From positions 1 through 46,071 of the forward strand of contig JAPLOA010000110.1 of the NCBI GenBank assembly GCA_026400835.1: 46,071 bases of DNA, read 5' to 3'. The first letter of the stretch is position 1, and every line of letters begins with the position of its first letter. This document shows, piece by piece, positions 25,149-34,808 of this stretch. Made by a program: the position numbers and the translations under genes. Source of the DNA: Planctomycetales bacterium. Its GTDB lineage: Bacteria; Planctomycetota; Planctomycetia; Planctomycetales; Planctomycetaceae. A model generated the notes under the pieces. The model did not search any database, was not told the origin of the DNA, and was given only the letters and a program-made list of their open reading frames with translations.

Positions 25149-26461
25149 GCGCGCTCAGCAATTGGTCGTGGGACTACGATGGCTGGATCGTGCTGGCCGG
25201 AATTCTCTGCGCCATTGCAGCATCGCTGCCGGGAAATTTTCTGCTGCTCCGCCGGATGAGTCTGCTGGGCGATGCAATCAGTCATGCGATTCTCCCCGGT
25301 CTGGCGGTCGCTTTCTTGATCACTGGCAGCCGCTCAAGCCTTCCGATGTTTCTCGGAGCCGTAGTGGTTGGGCTGTTGACCGCCGTCTTCACCGAATGGA
25401 TTCGCAACTTCGGAGAAGTCGACGAAGGCGCGTCAATGGGCGTCGTGTTCACCACGCTCTTCGCTTTGGGATTGGTGATGATTGTTCAGGCGGCCGACCA
25501 TGTGGATCTCGATCCGGGCTGTGTGCTTTACGGATCGCTGGAGACCACCACCTTCGACATGGTGGAGGTTGCCGGAATGGAAATACCACGTGTGGTATTG
25601 GTCTTGTCCGCAGTGACTGCGATGAATCTTCTGGTCGTTGTGCTCTTTTTCAAAGAGCTGAAACTCAGTGCGTTTGACCCGGCTCTGGCCACGACCTGCG
25701 GCATCAGTGCCAGGCTCATGCATTATCTGTTGATGATCATTGTGGCCGTGACAGCCGTCGCCAGTTTTGAGTCCGTCGGCAATATTCTCGTGGTGGCCAT
25801 GTTTGTAGTGCCGCCAGCGACCGCGTTCCTTCTGACCGAACGATTACGATCGATGATCATCGTCAGTGCTCTGATCGCCGCTTTGTCAGCGACTTTGGGG
25901 CATGTTTCCGCAATCGTTGTGCCGAGCTGGTTTGGTTATCGAAGCACCAGCACTTCAGGAATGATGGCTCTCTGTGCCGGCATTCTGTTTTTTGTCATTT
26001 CGTTGTTGGGACCACAGCATGGAGTTTTGATCCGGATCCTGCGTCGTCAGCGGTTGTCGCGGAGAATTCTTTCCGAGGACCTGATTGCTCTGCTGTACCG
26101 GATGGACGAAAGAAAGTCGGGTGTCGTTGCGTCGATCGACCAACTACGAGCAGCCCTGCTCTCCAGTGGCTTTATGAGTTCTCTGCTGATGAAACAGCAT
26201 GCACGAAAAGGCCATGTCATCGCCACAGAGAACGGCTATCAGCTGACAGACTCAGGTCGCCGACTTGGAGCCGAATTGGTTCGTTCGCACCGGCTCTGGG
26301 AACAGTATCTGGTGTCAGAAGGCGGCGTGGCTGTCGATCGAATCCACGGCCAGGCTGAGCAATTGGAACACTTCACCGGCCGCGAATTGAGAGACCGTCT
26401 GCAACAGGAAACCTCCGCCCCCGTTCTCGATCCTCACGGCAGCCCAATCCCGCCGGAGTAG
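25145..26461 (+). CDS. Metal ABC transporter permease fused to a DtxR/MntR-like domain (second copy)
   Basis: This 438-residue protein is a paralogue of the preceding permease: an ABC-3 membrane domain (about 15-295, with LLGDAISHAILPG), then a DtxR-like tail (about 305-420). Its tail keeps the whole ligand pattern better: His382, Glu386, His401, Glu405, Glu408 and His409 line up by eye with DtxR H79, E83, H98, C102, E105 and H106. Glu in the C102 position is what Mn-selective MntR proteins have. The two permeases probably form a heterodimer served by the one ATPase. The ATG overlaps the previous stop by 4 bp. No separate DtxR/MntR gene is in the window. No clear terminator follows. Confidence 0.88.
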   Translation: MSALSNWSWDYDGWIVLAGILCAIAASLPGNFLLLRRMSLLGDAISHAILPGLAVAFLITGSRSSLPMFLGAVVVGLLTAVFTEWIRNFGEVDEGASMGVVFTTLFALGLVMIVQAADHVDLDPGCVLYGSLETTTFDMVEVAGMEIPRVVLVLSAVTAMNLLVVVLFFKELKLSAFDPALATTCGISARLMHYLLMIIVAVTAVASFESVGNILVVAMFVVPPATAFLLTERLRSMIIVSALIAALSATLGHVSAIVVPSWFGYRSTSTSGMMALCAGILFFVISLLGPQHGVLIRILRRQRLSRRILSEDLIALLYRMDERKSGVVASIDQLRAALLSSGFMSSLLMKQHARKGHVIATENGYQLTDSGRRLGAELVRSHRLWEQYLVSEGGVAVDRIHGQAEQLEHFTGRELRDRLQQETSAPVLDPHGSPIPPE

Positions 26462-26709
26462 CGAGAGGATCGTGCTGAGCAGTCGCGATTGATAGTCAAA
26501 GTAGGTGCTTTCTGCCGGAAAGGATTTTCACCGTAAGGCGAACTCTGTGTGCAATTGACGGCAGGATTTGGGCCACGTTCTTAGGTTGATGTGCACACAA
26601 GTCGCGGCAAGCCGCGAAGTCCTGTCCGGCAGCCAGGACCTACCGAAGTCTGTCTCAGATCATTAAGCTGCTGAATGGACAGGCTCCGCAATTTTAACGA
26701 GGTTAACTC

Positions 26710-27267
26710 ATGTCTCGCGACGATGATTTGAAACTGCTGCATCAGTACGTTCAAAACGAAAGTCTCATTCGTCACATGCTGGCGGTCGAAGCCGCAGTGC
26801 GAGCCTATGCGGTGAAGTTTGAAGAAGACGTAGACAAGTGGGCGACCGTTGGACTTTTGCATGACTTCGACTACGAACGCTGGCCGAATCCTCCGGATCA
26901 CCCGCTTCAGGGAGCTGTGATCCTGCGACAGAATGGCTATCCGGACGACGTGATCTATGCGATCAAGTCGCACGCCGATTATCTGACCGACTGTCCGCGA
27001 ATCTCACGGCTCGATAAAACCCTGTATGCCTGTGATGAACTCAGTGGATTCATTGTCGCCTGTGCGTTGATGCGGCCAGAACGACTCAAAGGGATGGAAC
27101 CCAAAAGCGTTCGCAAAAAGATGAAACAGGCATCCTTTGCTGCGGCTGTGAATCGCGACGACATCATTCGCGGCGCGGCAGATCTGGGAGTGGATCTCGA
27201 TGAGCACATCGCATTCGTGATCGCGGCACTGCAGCCGACTGCCGCAGAGTTGGGGCTGCAGGCGTAG
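26710..27267 (+). CDS. HD-domain metal-dependent hydrolase
   Basis: This 185-residue protein matches HD-superfamily hydrolases, which cleave phosphate esters with bound metal. The ligand set His22, His51-Asp52 (in LLHDFDYERWP) and Asp109 (in YACDELSGF) can be placed; HPLQG at 64-68 and the following helix are also typical. It corresponds to the small stand-alone HD proteins often annotated HDIG-domain proteins; the substrate is unknown. GAGG lies eight bases before the ATG. It stands alone on this strand after the metal operon, across a gap of 248 bp. Confidence 0.85.
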   Translation: MSRDDDLKLLHQYVQNESLIRHMLAVEAAVRAYAVKFEEDVDKWATVGLLHDFDYERWPNPPDHPLQGAVILRQNGYPDDVIYAIKSHADYLTDCPRISRLDKTLYACDELSGFIVACALMRPERLKGMEPKSVRKKMKQASFAAAVNRDDIIRGAADLGVDLDEHIAFVIAALQPTAAELGLQA

Positions 27268-27288
27268 CATTCAGAGGGATCGTGTTTC

Positions 27289-27363
27289 GTAGGCCGGAAC
27301 GAACAACATGAGTTCCGGCTTCTCAGCACGGTGCCGGAACTTGCTCCGCTCGGTCCAGCCTAC
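27289..27363. repeat. Imperfect palindrome at the 3' end of the HD gene
   Basis: Outer arms of 14 bases (GTAGGCCGGAACGA, 27289-27302, with 27350-27363) pair with two mismatches. Inside, CCGGAAC (27294-27300) can alternatively pair with GTTCCGG (27312-27318). It lies between two convergent genes and belongs with the other intergenic palindromes here, though it lacks the AGCCNNAGGCG core. Confidence 0.6.
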
Positions 27364-27400
27364 TTTCAATAGCAGGCGTACGGGATTGTCACCGACGATT

Positions 27401-28843
27401 TCAGGGCGCCGACAACTTCTTCAGGATGTTGCGAGTGATCTGTTCGACCACGGCGTCACCGCCACGCAGGCCGTGAGCCCAGTCGGTAGAACCACATGTG
27501 AAGACAGTACCGCCATCAGTGCGAATACCAAGACACGCCGCGCCGATTCGACCCTGTTCCCACTGGTCATACCACTCGCAGTCGTCCGGAGCCCATCGAG
27601 CCTGACACGTAGCCAGAACCTCAAACGATTTCGGCGTCCCGTCGCGATGAGTCGGCGAAGGAAGGCCGTCCTTCCATTGCAGCTCACAACCGTCACATTC
27701 GTAACCAACGACCGTATGCTGGCCGCCAAAGCTGTCGCCGGGCTTCAGATTTGTATCGGCAAACAGCCAGTGATCGGGGCGATGAACCGTGAACGCTCCG
27801 CTGCCGTCCATGAACTGGCCGTGGCTCTTGTGATATCCGCCAAACAGGAAGCCGACACCCGTCAGAAGATTCTCGGGACGCTTCACCAAGTGGTGGCTCC
27901 ATGTGGTCGTCAGCAAACTATGGTCGTCAGTCTTGAACACCGGGTCGAGATTAAACGCCTGTTTGTAACAGGTCAGAGCCTGTCCGTTCTCTTCGGGACG
28001 AACCTGCCAGCAGCACGTGTTCCCGCTGAAGAAGGCGACGTTCCCACCCTTCGCGATCCAGGCTTCCAGCCGATCCCGCATCCCGGCGGACCAATACTCG
28101 TCATGGCCAACACTCAGGACCAGAGAATAGTGTTCGAGTAGTTCCGGCCGCTGCTCCAGATCGAGATTCGAGCAATAGTCGATCACGAAGCCGTTTGATT
28201 CTGCCCAGGCGACAAACGGCTGCTCCCAGTTGGGAAACAGACTGCTTTGAGGTCGCTGAAAGGACACTCGATGCCCCTGCAGGTTGGCTCGACCATGGTA
28301 AGCGTACAGGCTGCTGCCGCCCCAGTTGTTGTAAGCGTTGTAAGTGTTCGTGGCGAGCTGAAGCAGGATCTTCACGTTGCCCGCGAAGTTCGACGGCCGC
28401 ACAATAAACCACGATTCCATTTCGGCCGTGCGGCGGTTACGAGCGACAAACTTGCCGCCTCCGTCGGTCACTTTAAATGTGGCGGTGTAGTACCCGGACT
28501 TCCATTCGGCCGGAACCGGCATCGAAAAGCTGATTGGCCAGCCACAGCCATTGGCGCTGGCATGTTCAGGAATCGGATGAGCTCCGCCGCCGGGGATGCC
28601 GGACTTCTGAAAAACTACCTCGCGTTTGGCACCGATGCGGGCAATCTCCAGGCTGTATTCGGCCGCCGTCGTGGACGTGTGAAAGGCCAGATCTTCTTTG
28701 GCCGCGACGCTCGTCCGATCCGGATACGCTTCGATGAACAGGCTCGGAGGCAAGTCTGATTGAGCAACTGCGCGGGATCCGGCCAACAGCAGCATCGCGA
28801 GGGTCAACAGGAATCTGATTGAATGCAACAAGGGAACTCTCAT
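27401..28843 (-). CDS. Secreted N,N-dimethylformamidase-large-subunit-like protein
   Basis: This 480-residue protein has a signal peptide (MRVPLLHSIRFLLTLAMLLLAG, cut near AVAQ). It resembles the large (beta) subunit of N,N-dimethylformamidase, with an Ig-like first part and a C-terminal domain containing NNWGGSSLYAYHGR and SVGHDEYWSAGMRDRLEAW. DMFase is an iron-dependent amidohydrolase in its full form; whether this relative keeps activity or what it cuts is not known. No small-subunit gene is adjacent. The frame is open further upstream to 29203, but the signal peptide places the start at 28843. It is followed by an intergenic palindrome. Confidence 0.75.
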   Translation of the reverse strand: MRVPLLHSIRFLLTLAMLLLAGSRAVAQSDLPPSLFIEAYPDRTSVAAKEDLAFHTSTTAAEYSLEIARIGAKREVVFQKSGIPGGGAHPIPEHASANGCGWPISFSMPVPAEWKSGYYTATFKVTDGGGKFVARNRRTAEMESWFIVRPSNFAGNVKILLQLATNTYNAYNNWGGSSLYAYHGRANLQGHRVSFQRPQSSLFPNWEQPFVAWAESNGFVIDYCSNLDLEQRPELLEHYSLVLSVGHDEYWSAGMRDRLEAWIAKGGNVAFFSGNTCCWQVRPEENGQALTCYKQAFNLDPVFKTDDHSLLTTTWSHHLVKRPENLLTGVGFLFGGYHKSHGQFMDGSGAFTVHRPDHWLFADTNLKPGDSFGGQHTVVGYECDGCELQWKDGLPSPTHRDGTPKSFEVLATCQARWAPDDCEWYDQWEQGRIGAACLGIRTDGGTVFTCGSTDWAHGLRGGDAVVEQITRNILKKLSAP

Positions 28844-28968
28844 AGCCAGACTTTCGATTTCAGAGCGAGGATCCCGAAGCGAGCGGCTCGATCGGAAACG
28901 GTTGCTCATTCCTATTCGAGCCTCGGTGATCCTCTTCGCTGGCACCGTCAGGGTCAAGTGCTCGGCCG

Positions 28969-29478
28969 TTATCGAGCCTTCGGTGCAGGATCTGTCATCG
29001 CCACGATCGCAATGAGCGGCGTGACGATGCAACCCAGCAGCGTCGCGAAAGTGACTTTGGCGAACAGGAACCACGGCGTCGAGACAGTCTCGGCGCCAAA
29101 GAGAGCCCACCCCGCCATCACGGGGCCGATCAATGAGATCAGACCGGTCAGACCAAACTTCGTGGCTCGCCAGATCAGGCCTCCTCGAAAGAAGCGAACC
29201 CACGGTCCGGTGACATCAACGGTGAGTGCGGAGGCTTCACCCCGAGACACCTGACCTCGAACGATAGGCGTTGCAATCAGACACGTGATCGCCGGAAGCA
29301 AGTAGCAGGCGCCTAGAAAATCGGTGACCGCTCCCTTGTCGAGAACCCAGACCGTGACGGTTGCCTGCTGGCGAAAAGTGATCCAGCCAATACCAAACGT
29401 GATGGTGGCATTGATGAAAATCGGGATGACCACCTGCCCGATCAGCAAATAGCGAATAACGTCGGGCGGCAATTTCAT
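28969..29478 (-). CDS. Small multi-span membrane protein, unknown function
   Basis: From the ATG at 29478 (GGGA about 6 bases upstream) this is 169 residues with four hydrophobic segments: near the N-terminus (LLIGQVVIPIFINATITFG), the middle (LGACYLLPAITCLIA) and two in the C-terminal half. I recognise no family. It lies upstream of and on the same strand as the dimethylformamidase-like gene (gap 125 bp), and is divergent from a Transgly_assoc-type protein 163 bp away. The frame stays open to 29847, but the extra N-terminal part lacks hydrophobic or familiar features. Confidence 0.6.
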   Translation of the reverse strand: MKLPPDVIRYLLIGQVVIPIFINATITFGIGWITFRQQATVTVWVLDKGAVTDFLGACYLLPAITCLIATPIVRGQVSRGEASALTVDVTGPWVRFFRGGLIWRATKFGLTGLISLIGPVMAGWALFGAETVSTPWFLFAKVTFATLLGCIVTPLIAIVAMTDPAPKAR

Positions 29479-29641
29479 CGGTATCCCGCAGGAAAGGAGC
29501 ATTTCAGGTCGACGGTGACCGGCAACAACTGCCGAAAGTTCTCCGATTCTACGGACAGTCCGGGAAGATGAGTTTTCGGACTGCGTGGAATCGGACAAGT
29601 ATGCCGAAAAGAGAAGAGAGGAGAAAGCAGGAGTCCTATTC

Positions 29642-30040
29642 ATGACAGAAGCTGAATTCGTCGAAGTCTTACGCACCAGCGTGAATGAGCTTCTGCGCTG
29701 GGTTGGCTTTGGCACCCTGACCGGACTTGCCGCCAAGGCTGTGATGCCGGGCCGCGATCCGGGTGGCGCCGTGGCGACCATGCTGACGGGCATCGGCGGC
29801 AGCGTGATCGGATGCGGAACCGTGCTGTTCTTCTGGCGCGACGCCACAGTGGATCCGATCAGTGTGAAGGGATTCTTCGCGGCTGTCTTCGGTGCATTTA
29901 CGCTGCTGTTCTTCTATCGCCTGCTGGCCGGATCGTTTCTCAAAGAAACCGACGACGGCGAAGATCGCTGGATGCATAAGCTCCGCCGCCGGTCCAAACG
30001 TCGTCAGGTGGTTGAAGACATCATGCGGGATGCCGCGTGA
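29642..30040 (+). CDS. Small membrane protein of the GlsB/YeaQ/YmgE (Transgly_assoc) type
   Basis: This 132-residue protein has hydrophobic segments with the pattern GFGTLTGLAAKAVMPGRDPG and MLTGIGGSVIG, which resembles the Transgly_assoc family (GlsB/YeaQ/YmgE). It ends with a basic cytoplasmic tail (KLRRRSKRR). Family members are linked to stress responses but their biochemistry is unclear. The ATG at 29642 lies after a purine-rich stretch. It converges with the beta-propeller gene, leaving only 12 bp between stops. Confidence 0.7.
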   Translation: MTEAEFVEVLRTSVNELLRWVGFGTLTGLAAKAVMPGRDPGGAVATMLTGIGGSVIGCGTVLFFWRDATVDPISVKGFFAAVFGAFTLLFFYRLLAGSFLKETDDGEDRWMHKLRRRSKRRQVVEDIMRDAA

Positions 30041-30052
30041 ACCTGAGCAGCC

Positions 30053-31525
30053 CTATTCTTCCGGGATGTAGTGCAGAGTGTAATACGCAGAAGAATGCAG
30101 CAGAGGCTTTCCGGCCTTTGACTTCATCGCGTCCGCATGAAGTTCATGCACATGACCCCGCTGCAGACCATCCAACTTCAGCCGAACCGACAGCCCGTCC
30201 TCAGCGACAGCGACTTCCCTAACCCCTGGCGTCGTGTGATCGACTTCCGGACTGCCATACGACGACTGAAAGATGTAGCAGTAGGTTTGCAACTTCCACG
30301 TGTCCGGCTTGCGAGCGATCTCGGCATCAACAGGCTCTGTGAACGTCAGCTCGAAACCGTCCGGCTTGGCACGCATCTCGTGAATCTCAAACGGCACCTT
30401 CCCGGTCCAGCGCAGGCGCTCGAGCGAGAACGGTTTTGTTCCGCGAGAGCCCCAGCCACGATTTGTGCCGCCGACGAACATCGAACCGTCGTCCATCATT
30501 CGCAGTGCCAGTGTGCCGGAGCCGATGCCTTCACGAAACGGGAAACACGCCCCCTGATAGTGTCCATCAACTTTCTCTATGAAGCATCGCATCACCGTGC
30601 TGTGAGTCACGTCGCCCACGAACATCTGATTCTTGAACGGACCGAACTTTCCACCGCTCACATCACACGCGATCCCGCTCGCGCTTTGGCCCATCTTCTG
30701 ATAGGGGAAGAGGATGACAGGTGGCTCATACTCCGGAATCTTGTCCGCCTCTACGACGATGCGGCTTCCGCTTTCGGGTTCCTTCGGAGCCGACTTTGCT
30801 CCGCCTTCGGTCTTTGAGAACCAGCGATTACCTCCCGGATGGCCCTGAAACGAACCGGGACGCAGCCATTTCAGGCTACTTGTGCCATTCCACGGGCCTT
30901 GATTATCTGTGTAGAAAACGTCGCCTTCGGCGTTGAAGGCGATACCACCAGGTGAGCGAATTCCGCTGCAGGTCGGAATCATCTTACCGTTCGGATCGAT
31001 CCGGACCGCCCAGCCTCGCCATGGGCAGTCGCTGCCAAACGAACCCGTCAGACACAGCACGACCCAAATGTTCCCGTCCTTGTCGAACGGTGAACCAAAG
31101 GCGTACTCGTGATAGTCACCGTTGATCCCCCAGTTGTCGCTGAAGGTTTCGATTTCATCGGCCAGACCATCATCATCTGTATCACGCAGCCGAGTCACCT
31201 CTCCGCGCTGCGTGGCATAGAGCCAGCCGTCTTTGAATGTCAGCCCCAGCACTTCATGAAGACCCTGCGCAAACAATTCGTAGGTGGCTTTCGAGGGATC
31301 TTCATCCAAAGGATTTGTGACGCGGTAGATGTCACCACGGCGAGTTGAAACAGCAAGCGTCCCATCGGGAAGAGGTTCAATCGCTCCGGCTTCGAGCACG
31401 ATTCCTTTTGGAATCGTGAAGCGAGCTAATGGATAATAGTCGTCCTCGGTGGGAACCGTAGTCTGAGCAACAACAATGGCCTGCAGAAGAACAACAGCGA
31501 GGCAGGAGAACAGGAAATGTTTCAT
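30053..31525 (-). CDS. Secreted beta-propeller protein (sorbosone-dehydrogenase/NHL-like)
   Basis: This 490-residue protein has a signal peptide ([21 protein letters not shown]). Repeats such as [37 protein letters not shown] and [10 protein letters not shown] form a beta-propeller like those of PQQ-linked sugar dehydrogenases and the planctomycete DUF7133 group. The C-terminal part (about 390-490) is a separate beta domain. No haem motif is visible. It follows the pentahaem cytochrome gene by 67 bp on the same strand, so the two probably form an operon, and electron transfer between them is a reasonable inference. The substrate is unknown. Confidence 0.8.
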   Translation of the reverse strand: MKHFLFSCLAVVLLQAIVVAQTTVPTEDDYYPLARFTIPKGIVLEAGAIEPLPDGTLAVSTRRGDIYRVTNPLDEDPSKATYELFAQGLHEVLGLTFKDGWLYATQRGEVTRLRDTDDDGLADEIETFSDNWGINGDYHEYAFGSPFDKDGNIWVVLCLTGSFGSDCPWRGWAVRIDPNGKMIPTCSGIRSPGGIAFNAEGDVFYTDNQGPWNGTSSLKWLRPGSFQGHPGGNRWFSKTEGGAKSAPKEPESGSRIVVEADKIPEYEPPVILFPYQKMGQSASGIACDVSGGKFGPFKNQMFVGDVTHSTVMRCFIEKVDGHYQGACFPFREGIGSGTLALRMMDDGSMFVGGTNRGWGSRGTKPFSLERLRWTGKVPFEIHEMRAKPDGFELTFTEPVDAEIARKPDTWKLQTYCYIFQSSYGSPEVDHTTPGVREVAVAEDGLSVRLKLDGLQRGHVHELHADAMKSKAGKPLLHSSAYYTLHYIPEE

Positions 31526-31592
31526 GGTGATAACCTGGACGCGGTGGGCGATGGCAAGACTTGTAGGAAACTGAAATATCAGAGCAGAAGAG

Positions 31593-34421
31593 TTACCAGG
31601 TCATGATGATCCGGACAGTTGCTGTTTGGCCAGCGGTGACGGTCATCGGGATTAACAGCTCCCGGCGATTATTGATCGTCCGCACGACGGGCTCTTTGCC
31701 CGCAATCTGAAAGCGAACGCCATCGACGATCACGGCGCCATCACTCTCTTCTGCGTTCTGGCCGCTGGCGATTCGCAGCCACGCATTCTCCAGCTTGTTG
31801 GCGGGTGCCACAGTGACGGTTCGCTGCAGCCCGTTATCCGGACTGGTCTCGAACGGCAAGATAGAGTCTGTCACCGTTGCTTCATTCCAGCGGTACTTGA
31901 ACGTCGGAACGCCCACTTTGTCCAAAGAGTAGCCCTTGAACGCGAAGCCGTTTTCGCGTGGATTCCCATCGGGCCATGCACCATCCAGTGATTCCAGTGA
32001 AGCCAGAGGCGGCCCGGCGGGAAGCGTCATCACATGATCTCCCAGCGGGACCTGATTGCCGGGACCACGATCGACCCAGTGCTTTGAGGCGTCAATGAAG
32101 GCGCCATGCCAGATCAATCGTGGAGTCATGTGTTCCGCGTCCCAGGCAAAATGAGCCTTCGCAGCGAATCCCACGGCGATGCCGCGAGGAGACAGGCCTT
32201 CCAGAAAGTTGCGATAGAGAATCGGACGGTCGCCAGGCATGAGTTCGATCGCCTGACGCTGCAATCCGCTGGGCACCTTGGCGTTTTTGCCATCCAGAAG
32301 ATAGGTCCAAATGGCTTCGATCTGAACATCCGAATCGCCGTTCAGAATATGCGGCACCACAGAACGACCCTTCGGCCATGCAGCCGGCATGCGAGTCCCG
32401 CTGCGATACTTCTGTGGATCCAGCAGATACCGACGAAACCACTCTCGACGCAGGCGGCGAGTCATGGTTGTCATATCCAGTGACTGAATTCCGGTCGCGG
32501 CATACTTGTCGAACGTGTGGCACTTGATGCAGGACAGCGCCTGATCACCAATCATCAGACGGGCATCGGCTTTGATACGATGCTCGGGTTCCGGAAAAGT
32601 GACCGGTTTGTCTTCGCCGAGTGCATCTGTCGAAGCAAACAGGGTGACTAGCGATCCCGTTTGGCTGGCGCCGAATTTGGGCATACGAGTCGCCATGTAA
32701 GGTCTGTCCTTGGCGCCTTCGTTCAGAATCGTTTTCAGCCAATTCTCATTCAGCTTATCCCCCGCGCCGTCGAGCGAAGGTGGAATTCGTCCTTCGTCGC
32801 CCATCTCGGGAATGCTTCCCACGAACAGATGATTCATCGGCTCAGAAACACCTCCCAGCGAACCTCGGGTGTGGCAGGCATAGCAATTTAGTGTCAGCAA
32901 CGTGTCATGAATGGCTTTGGCAGCCAGAGCAGGATCGTCTGATGTTTTGCCAGCGTCTGGTGATTGCCGAACGGCCTCCAGTGCGGCTGTGATATCGGTT
33001 CTTTGCTGTTCTGTCAGAGCAAACGCCGGGATATTGTCTGCTGGCTTTTCGGCAAGGCATCCTCCGGATGTTTTCATGGCTGTGAACACAGGAGCTTTCC
33101 CGGTCCACGCCAACTTCTTATCTCCATCGCCATGCTGATGGCAGGCGGCACAGCCCAGAGATTGAAACGCCTGTCGACCTTTCTCGACCAGCTCTGGAGA
33201 AGTCGCTGGCACAGCTGTGGTTTCTGCGGCGCGAGGATCCTTAGTCAGAGTGACCAGTCCTGCAAGAGGCTGGCGCGGCAACTCCGGGCCTTCAATTTCG
33301 ACCGCAAGTTCTTCCTGCCCGTGGTACTCGAAATACTCCACAACGAGTTCATACGCACCCGCTTTGTATTCGGCCTCCCCGTCGCGGAATCCGCCAGGGT
33401 GGATGCCATCGTTATCAACAACAACTTCGCCATTGATCAGCAATCGAGCACCGTCATCAGAGCTCAGATGGAAGCGATAACGTCCGTCTTTGGGCAGGTG
33501 CACAAAGCCGCTGAATCGCAAAGCGAACAGTTCGTCCTTCGGGGAGACACCCACGGAAAAGTCAGTGGTTTTGCCTGATGAGACGGCTTTCAATTGTGTG
33601 AAATCCGGAAGCTTCTGCCAGTCACCTTCAAAGTACTGGAAGTTGATATTCGGTTCGACGTCGACATCCTTCAGCAGATAGCTGGCAATATCGCGAGCTT
33701 CCTCAGGAGTCAGATTCAACGCTGGCATTCGGCCGGATGGACGCACAGCATGAGGATCTCTAAGAAAGTTGATCAGGCTTGAGAGGCTGTATTTCTGTTC
33801 CAGCTTTCCTAAAGGCATCGCGAAAGCAGGACGAGTCCACTTCGTCTCGCGCTTTTCGTCAGCATCTTCCTCGTCCTCTTCGGTGACCTGCCCGGCAGAG
33901 ATCCCCCGACGAATCTGGTCGATCACGGTGTTGTCTCGACGATCTGAATGGCATGCTGCACATCCCACTTTGTGAAACAGCTCTTCACCTCGGCGGACAG
34001 CATCGACGCCGACCGCAGTGGCTCGCCATGCCGAACCCTGCGTCAGGAACGCCGTGATCGCATCAACGGTCGTCGGATCAGTTTTCAAGTGTGTGAGGCG
34101 CGGCATCGCAGAACCTGGCTTCTCCACCTGGGGATCTGCCAGGAACCTTTTCAGATACTCCGCACTGGACCGTTCGCCAACCTGTGTCAGGATGGGCGCT
34201 TGTCGAGGTGGCACGGGTCGATCGAAAAGTTTTCCATGGCACGACTGACAGTTCAGCTCAGAGATCAGGAGCGATCCTGCTTCAACACTTGTCAGCTTCT
34301 CAGCTCGAAAGCGCTCGTAGCCTGGGACAATGACGTGTTGGTCTGCAGCCTGACTCAGCGTGGACAAAGATGCTATTACAGAACACAGAGCAAATCGGAC
34401 AGAAAGATGGCGGGACATCAT
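31593..34421 (-). CDS. Secreted multihaem c-type cytochrome with PA14 domain
   Basis: This 942-residue protein has a signal peptide (to about SQAA, residue 26) and five CxxCH haem sites: CQSCH (58-62), CAACH (154-158), CAACH (424-428), CYACH (513-517) and CIKCH (631-635). Between the second and third lies a PA14-like domain (about 260-385; [20 protein letters not shown]), which in other proteins binds sugars. The C-terminal 250 residues are a haem-free beta-rich region. The architecture matches large planctomycete exported cytochromes thought to act in periplasmic oxidation of carbohydrates. The ATG at 34421 is one of two adjacent ATGs; a longer frame to 34493 adds no signal features. The beta-propeller gene lies 67 bp downstream. 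Confidence 0.85.
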   Translation of the reverse strand: MMSRHLSVRFALCSVIASLSTLSQAADQHVIVPGYERFRAEKLTSVEAGSLLISELNCQSCHGKLFDRPVPPRQAPILTQVGERSSAEYLKRFLADPQVEKPGSAMPRLTHLKTDPTTVDAITAFLTQGSAWRATAVGVDAVRRGEELFHKVGCAACHSDRRDNTVIDQIRRGISAGQVTEEDEEDADEKRETKWTRPAFAMPLGKLEQKYSLSSLINFLRDPHAVRPSGRMPALNLTPEEARDIASYLLKDVDVEPNINFQYFEGDWQKLPDFTQLKAVSSGKTTDFSVGVSPKDELFALRFSGFVHLPKDGRYRFHLSSDDGARLLINGEVVVDNDGIHPGGFRDGEAEYKAGAYELVVEYFEYHGQEELAVEIEGPELPRQPLAGLVTLTKDPRAAETTAVPATSPELVEKGRQAFQSLGCAACHQHGDGDKKLAWTGKAPVFTAMKTSGGCLAEKPADNIPAFALTEQQRTDITAALEAVRQSPDAGKTSDDPALAAKAIHDTLLTLNCYACHTRGSLGGVSEPMNHLFVGSIPEMGDEGRIPPSLDGAGDKLNENWLKTILNEGAKDRPYMATRMPKFGASQTGSLVTLFASTDALGEDKPVTFPEPEHRIKADARLMIGDQALSCIKCHTFDKYAATGIQSLDMTTMTRRLRREWFRRYLLDPQKYRSGTRMPAAWPKGRSVVPHILNGDSDVQIEAIWTYLLDGKNAKVPSGLQRQAIELMPGDRPILYRNFLEGLSPRGIAVGFAAKAHFAWDAEHMTPRLIWHGAFIDASKHWVDRGPGNQVPLGDHVMTLPAGPPLASLESLDGAWPDGNPRENGFAFKGYSLDKVGVPTFKYRWNEATVTDSILPFETSPDNGLQRTVTVAPANKLENAWLRIASGQNAEESDGAVIVDGVRFQIAGKEPVVRTINNRRELLIPMTVTAGQTATVRIIMTW

Positions 34422-34808
34422 GGTCAGTGTCTCAAAGCAGTTCGGCAGAAAAGTGGAGGAAGGAATCTTGCAGAACGTGGCTCGGGAAAGCAACGCAGTG
34501 GGAAGGCACTTTGAGCCTGAGGCGCTAGCCGATTCGTTCTGTCCTTTCGATTCGCTCTGCCGGTTTGGCTAGCGCCTCAGGCTCAGAGTGGGTGCCAAAA
34601 GGAGTGTCGTCATTCTGACGTATTCCGAGCGCAAGTGACGACAGCGAGCGATCAGCCAGCTTGAGGCGAAGTCGCAAAACACGCCTGTTTTCGTCCGGAA
34701 TCAGTCGGACCGGAAATTGGCACAGGAAATGAATTATCAGAGGAACGGCATCAATGAACGGATGCTAATATCCAAGTCACCCCCTGCTCAAGACGGAAGG
34801 ACACTGCC
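34422..34808. other. Divergent intergenic region with palindrome
   Basis: This 387-bp region separates the cytochrome gene (minus) from a secreted Cys-rich protein gene (plus). It contains the 18-bp palindrome described separately. GGAAGGA lies about 8 bases before the ATG at 34809. No other gene or clear operator is visible. Confidence 0.4.
34514..34585. repeat. 18-bp perfect palindrome, AGCCNNAGGCG family
   Basis: GAGCCTGAGGCGCTAGCC at 34514-34531 pairs perfectly with 34568-34585, around a 36-base loop that itself repeats CGATTCG. A diverged version of the same arms is found at 35836-35888. Confidence 0.8.

Noticed and set aside
27308-28141. 277-residue plus-strand frame antisense to the dimethylformamidase-like gene
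   Set aside because: The opposite strand has a recognisable family, and this frame is Arg/Ser-rich with no motif, as expected for a shadow frame.
29479-29847. N-terminal extension of the small membrane protein gene
   Set aside because: The extra 123 residues overlap the divergent gene at 29642 and show Pro/Ser-rich shadow-frame composition.
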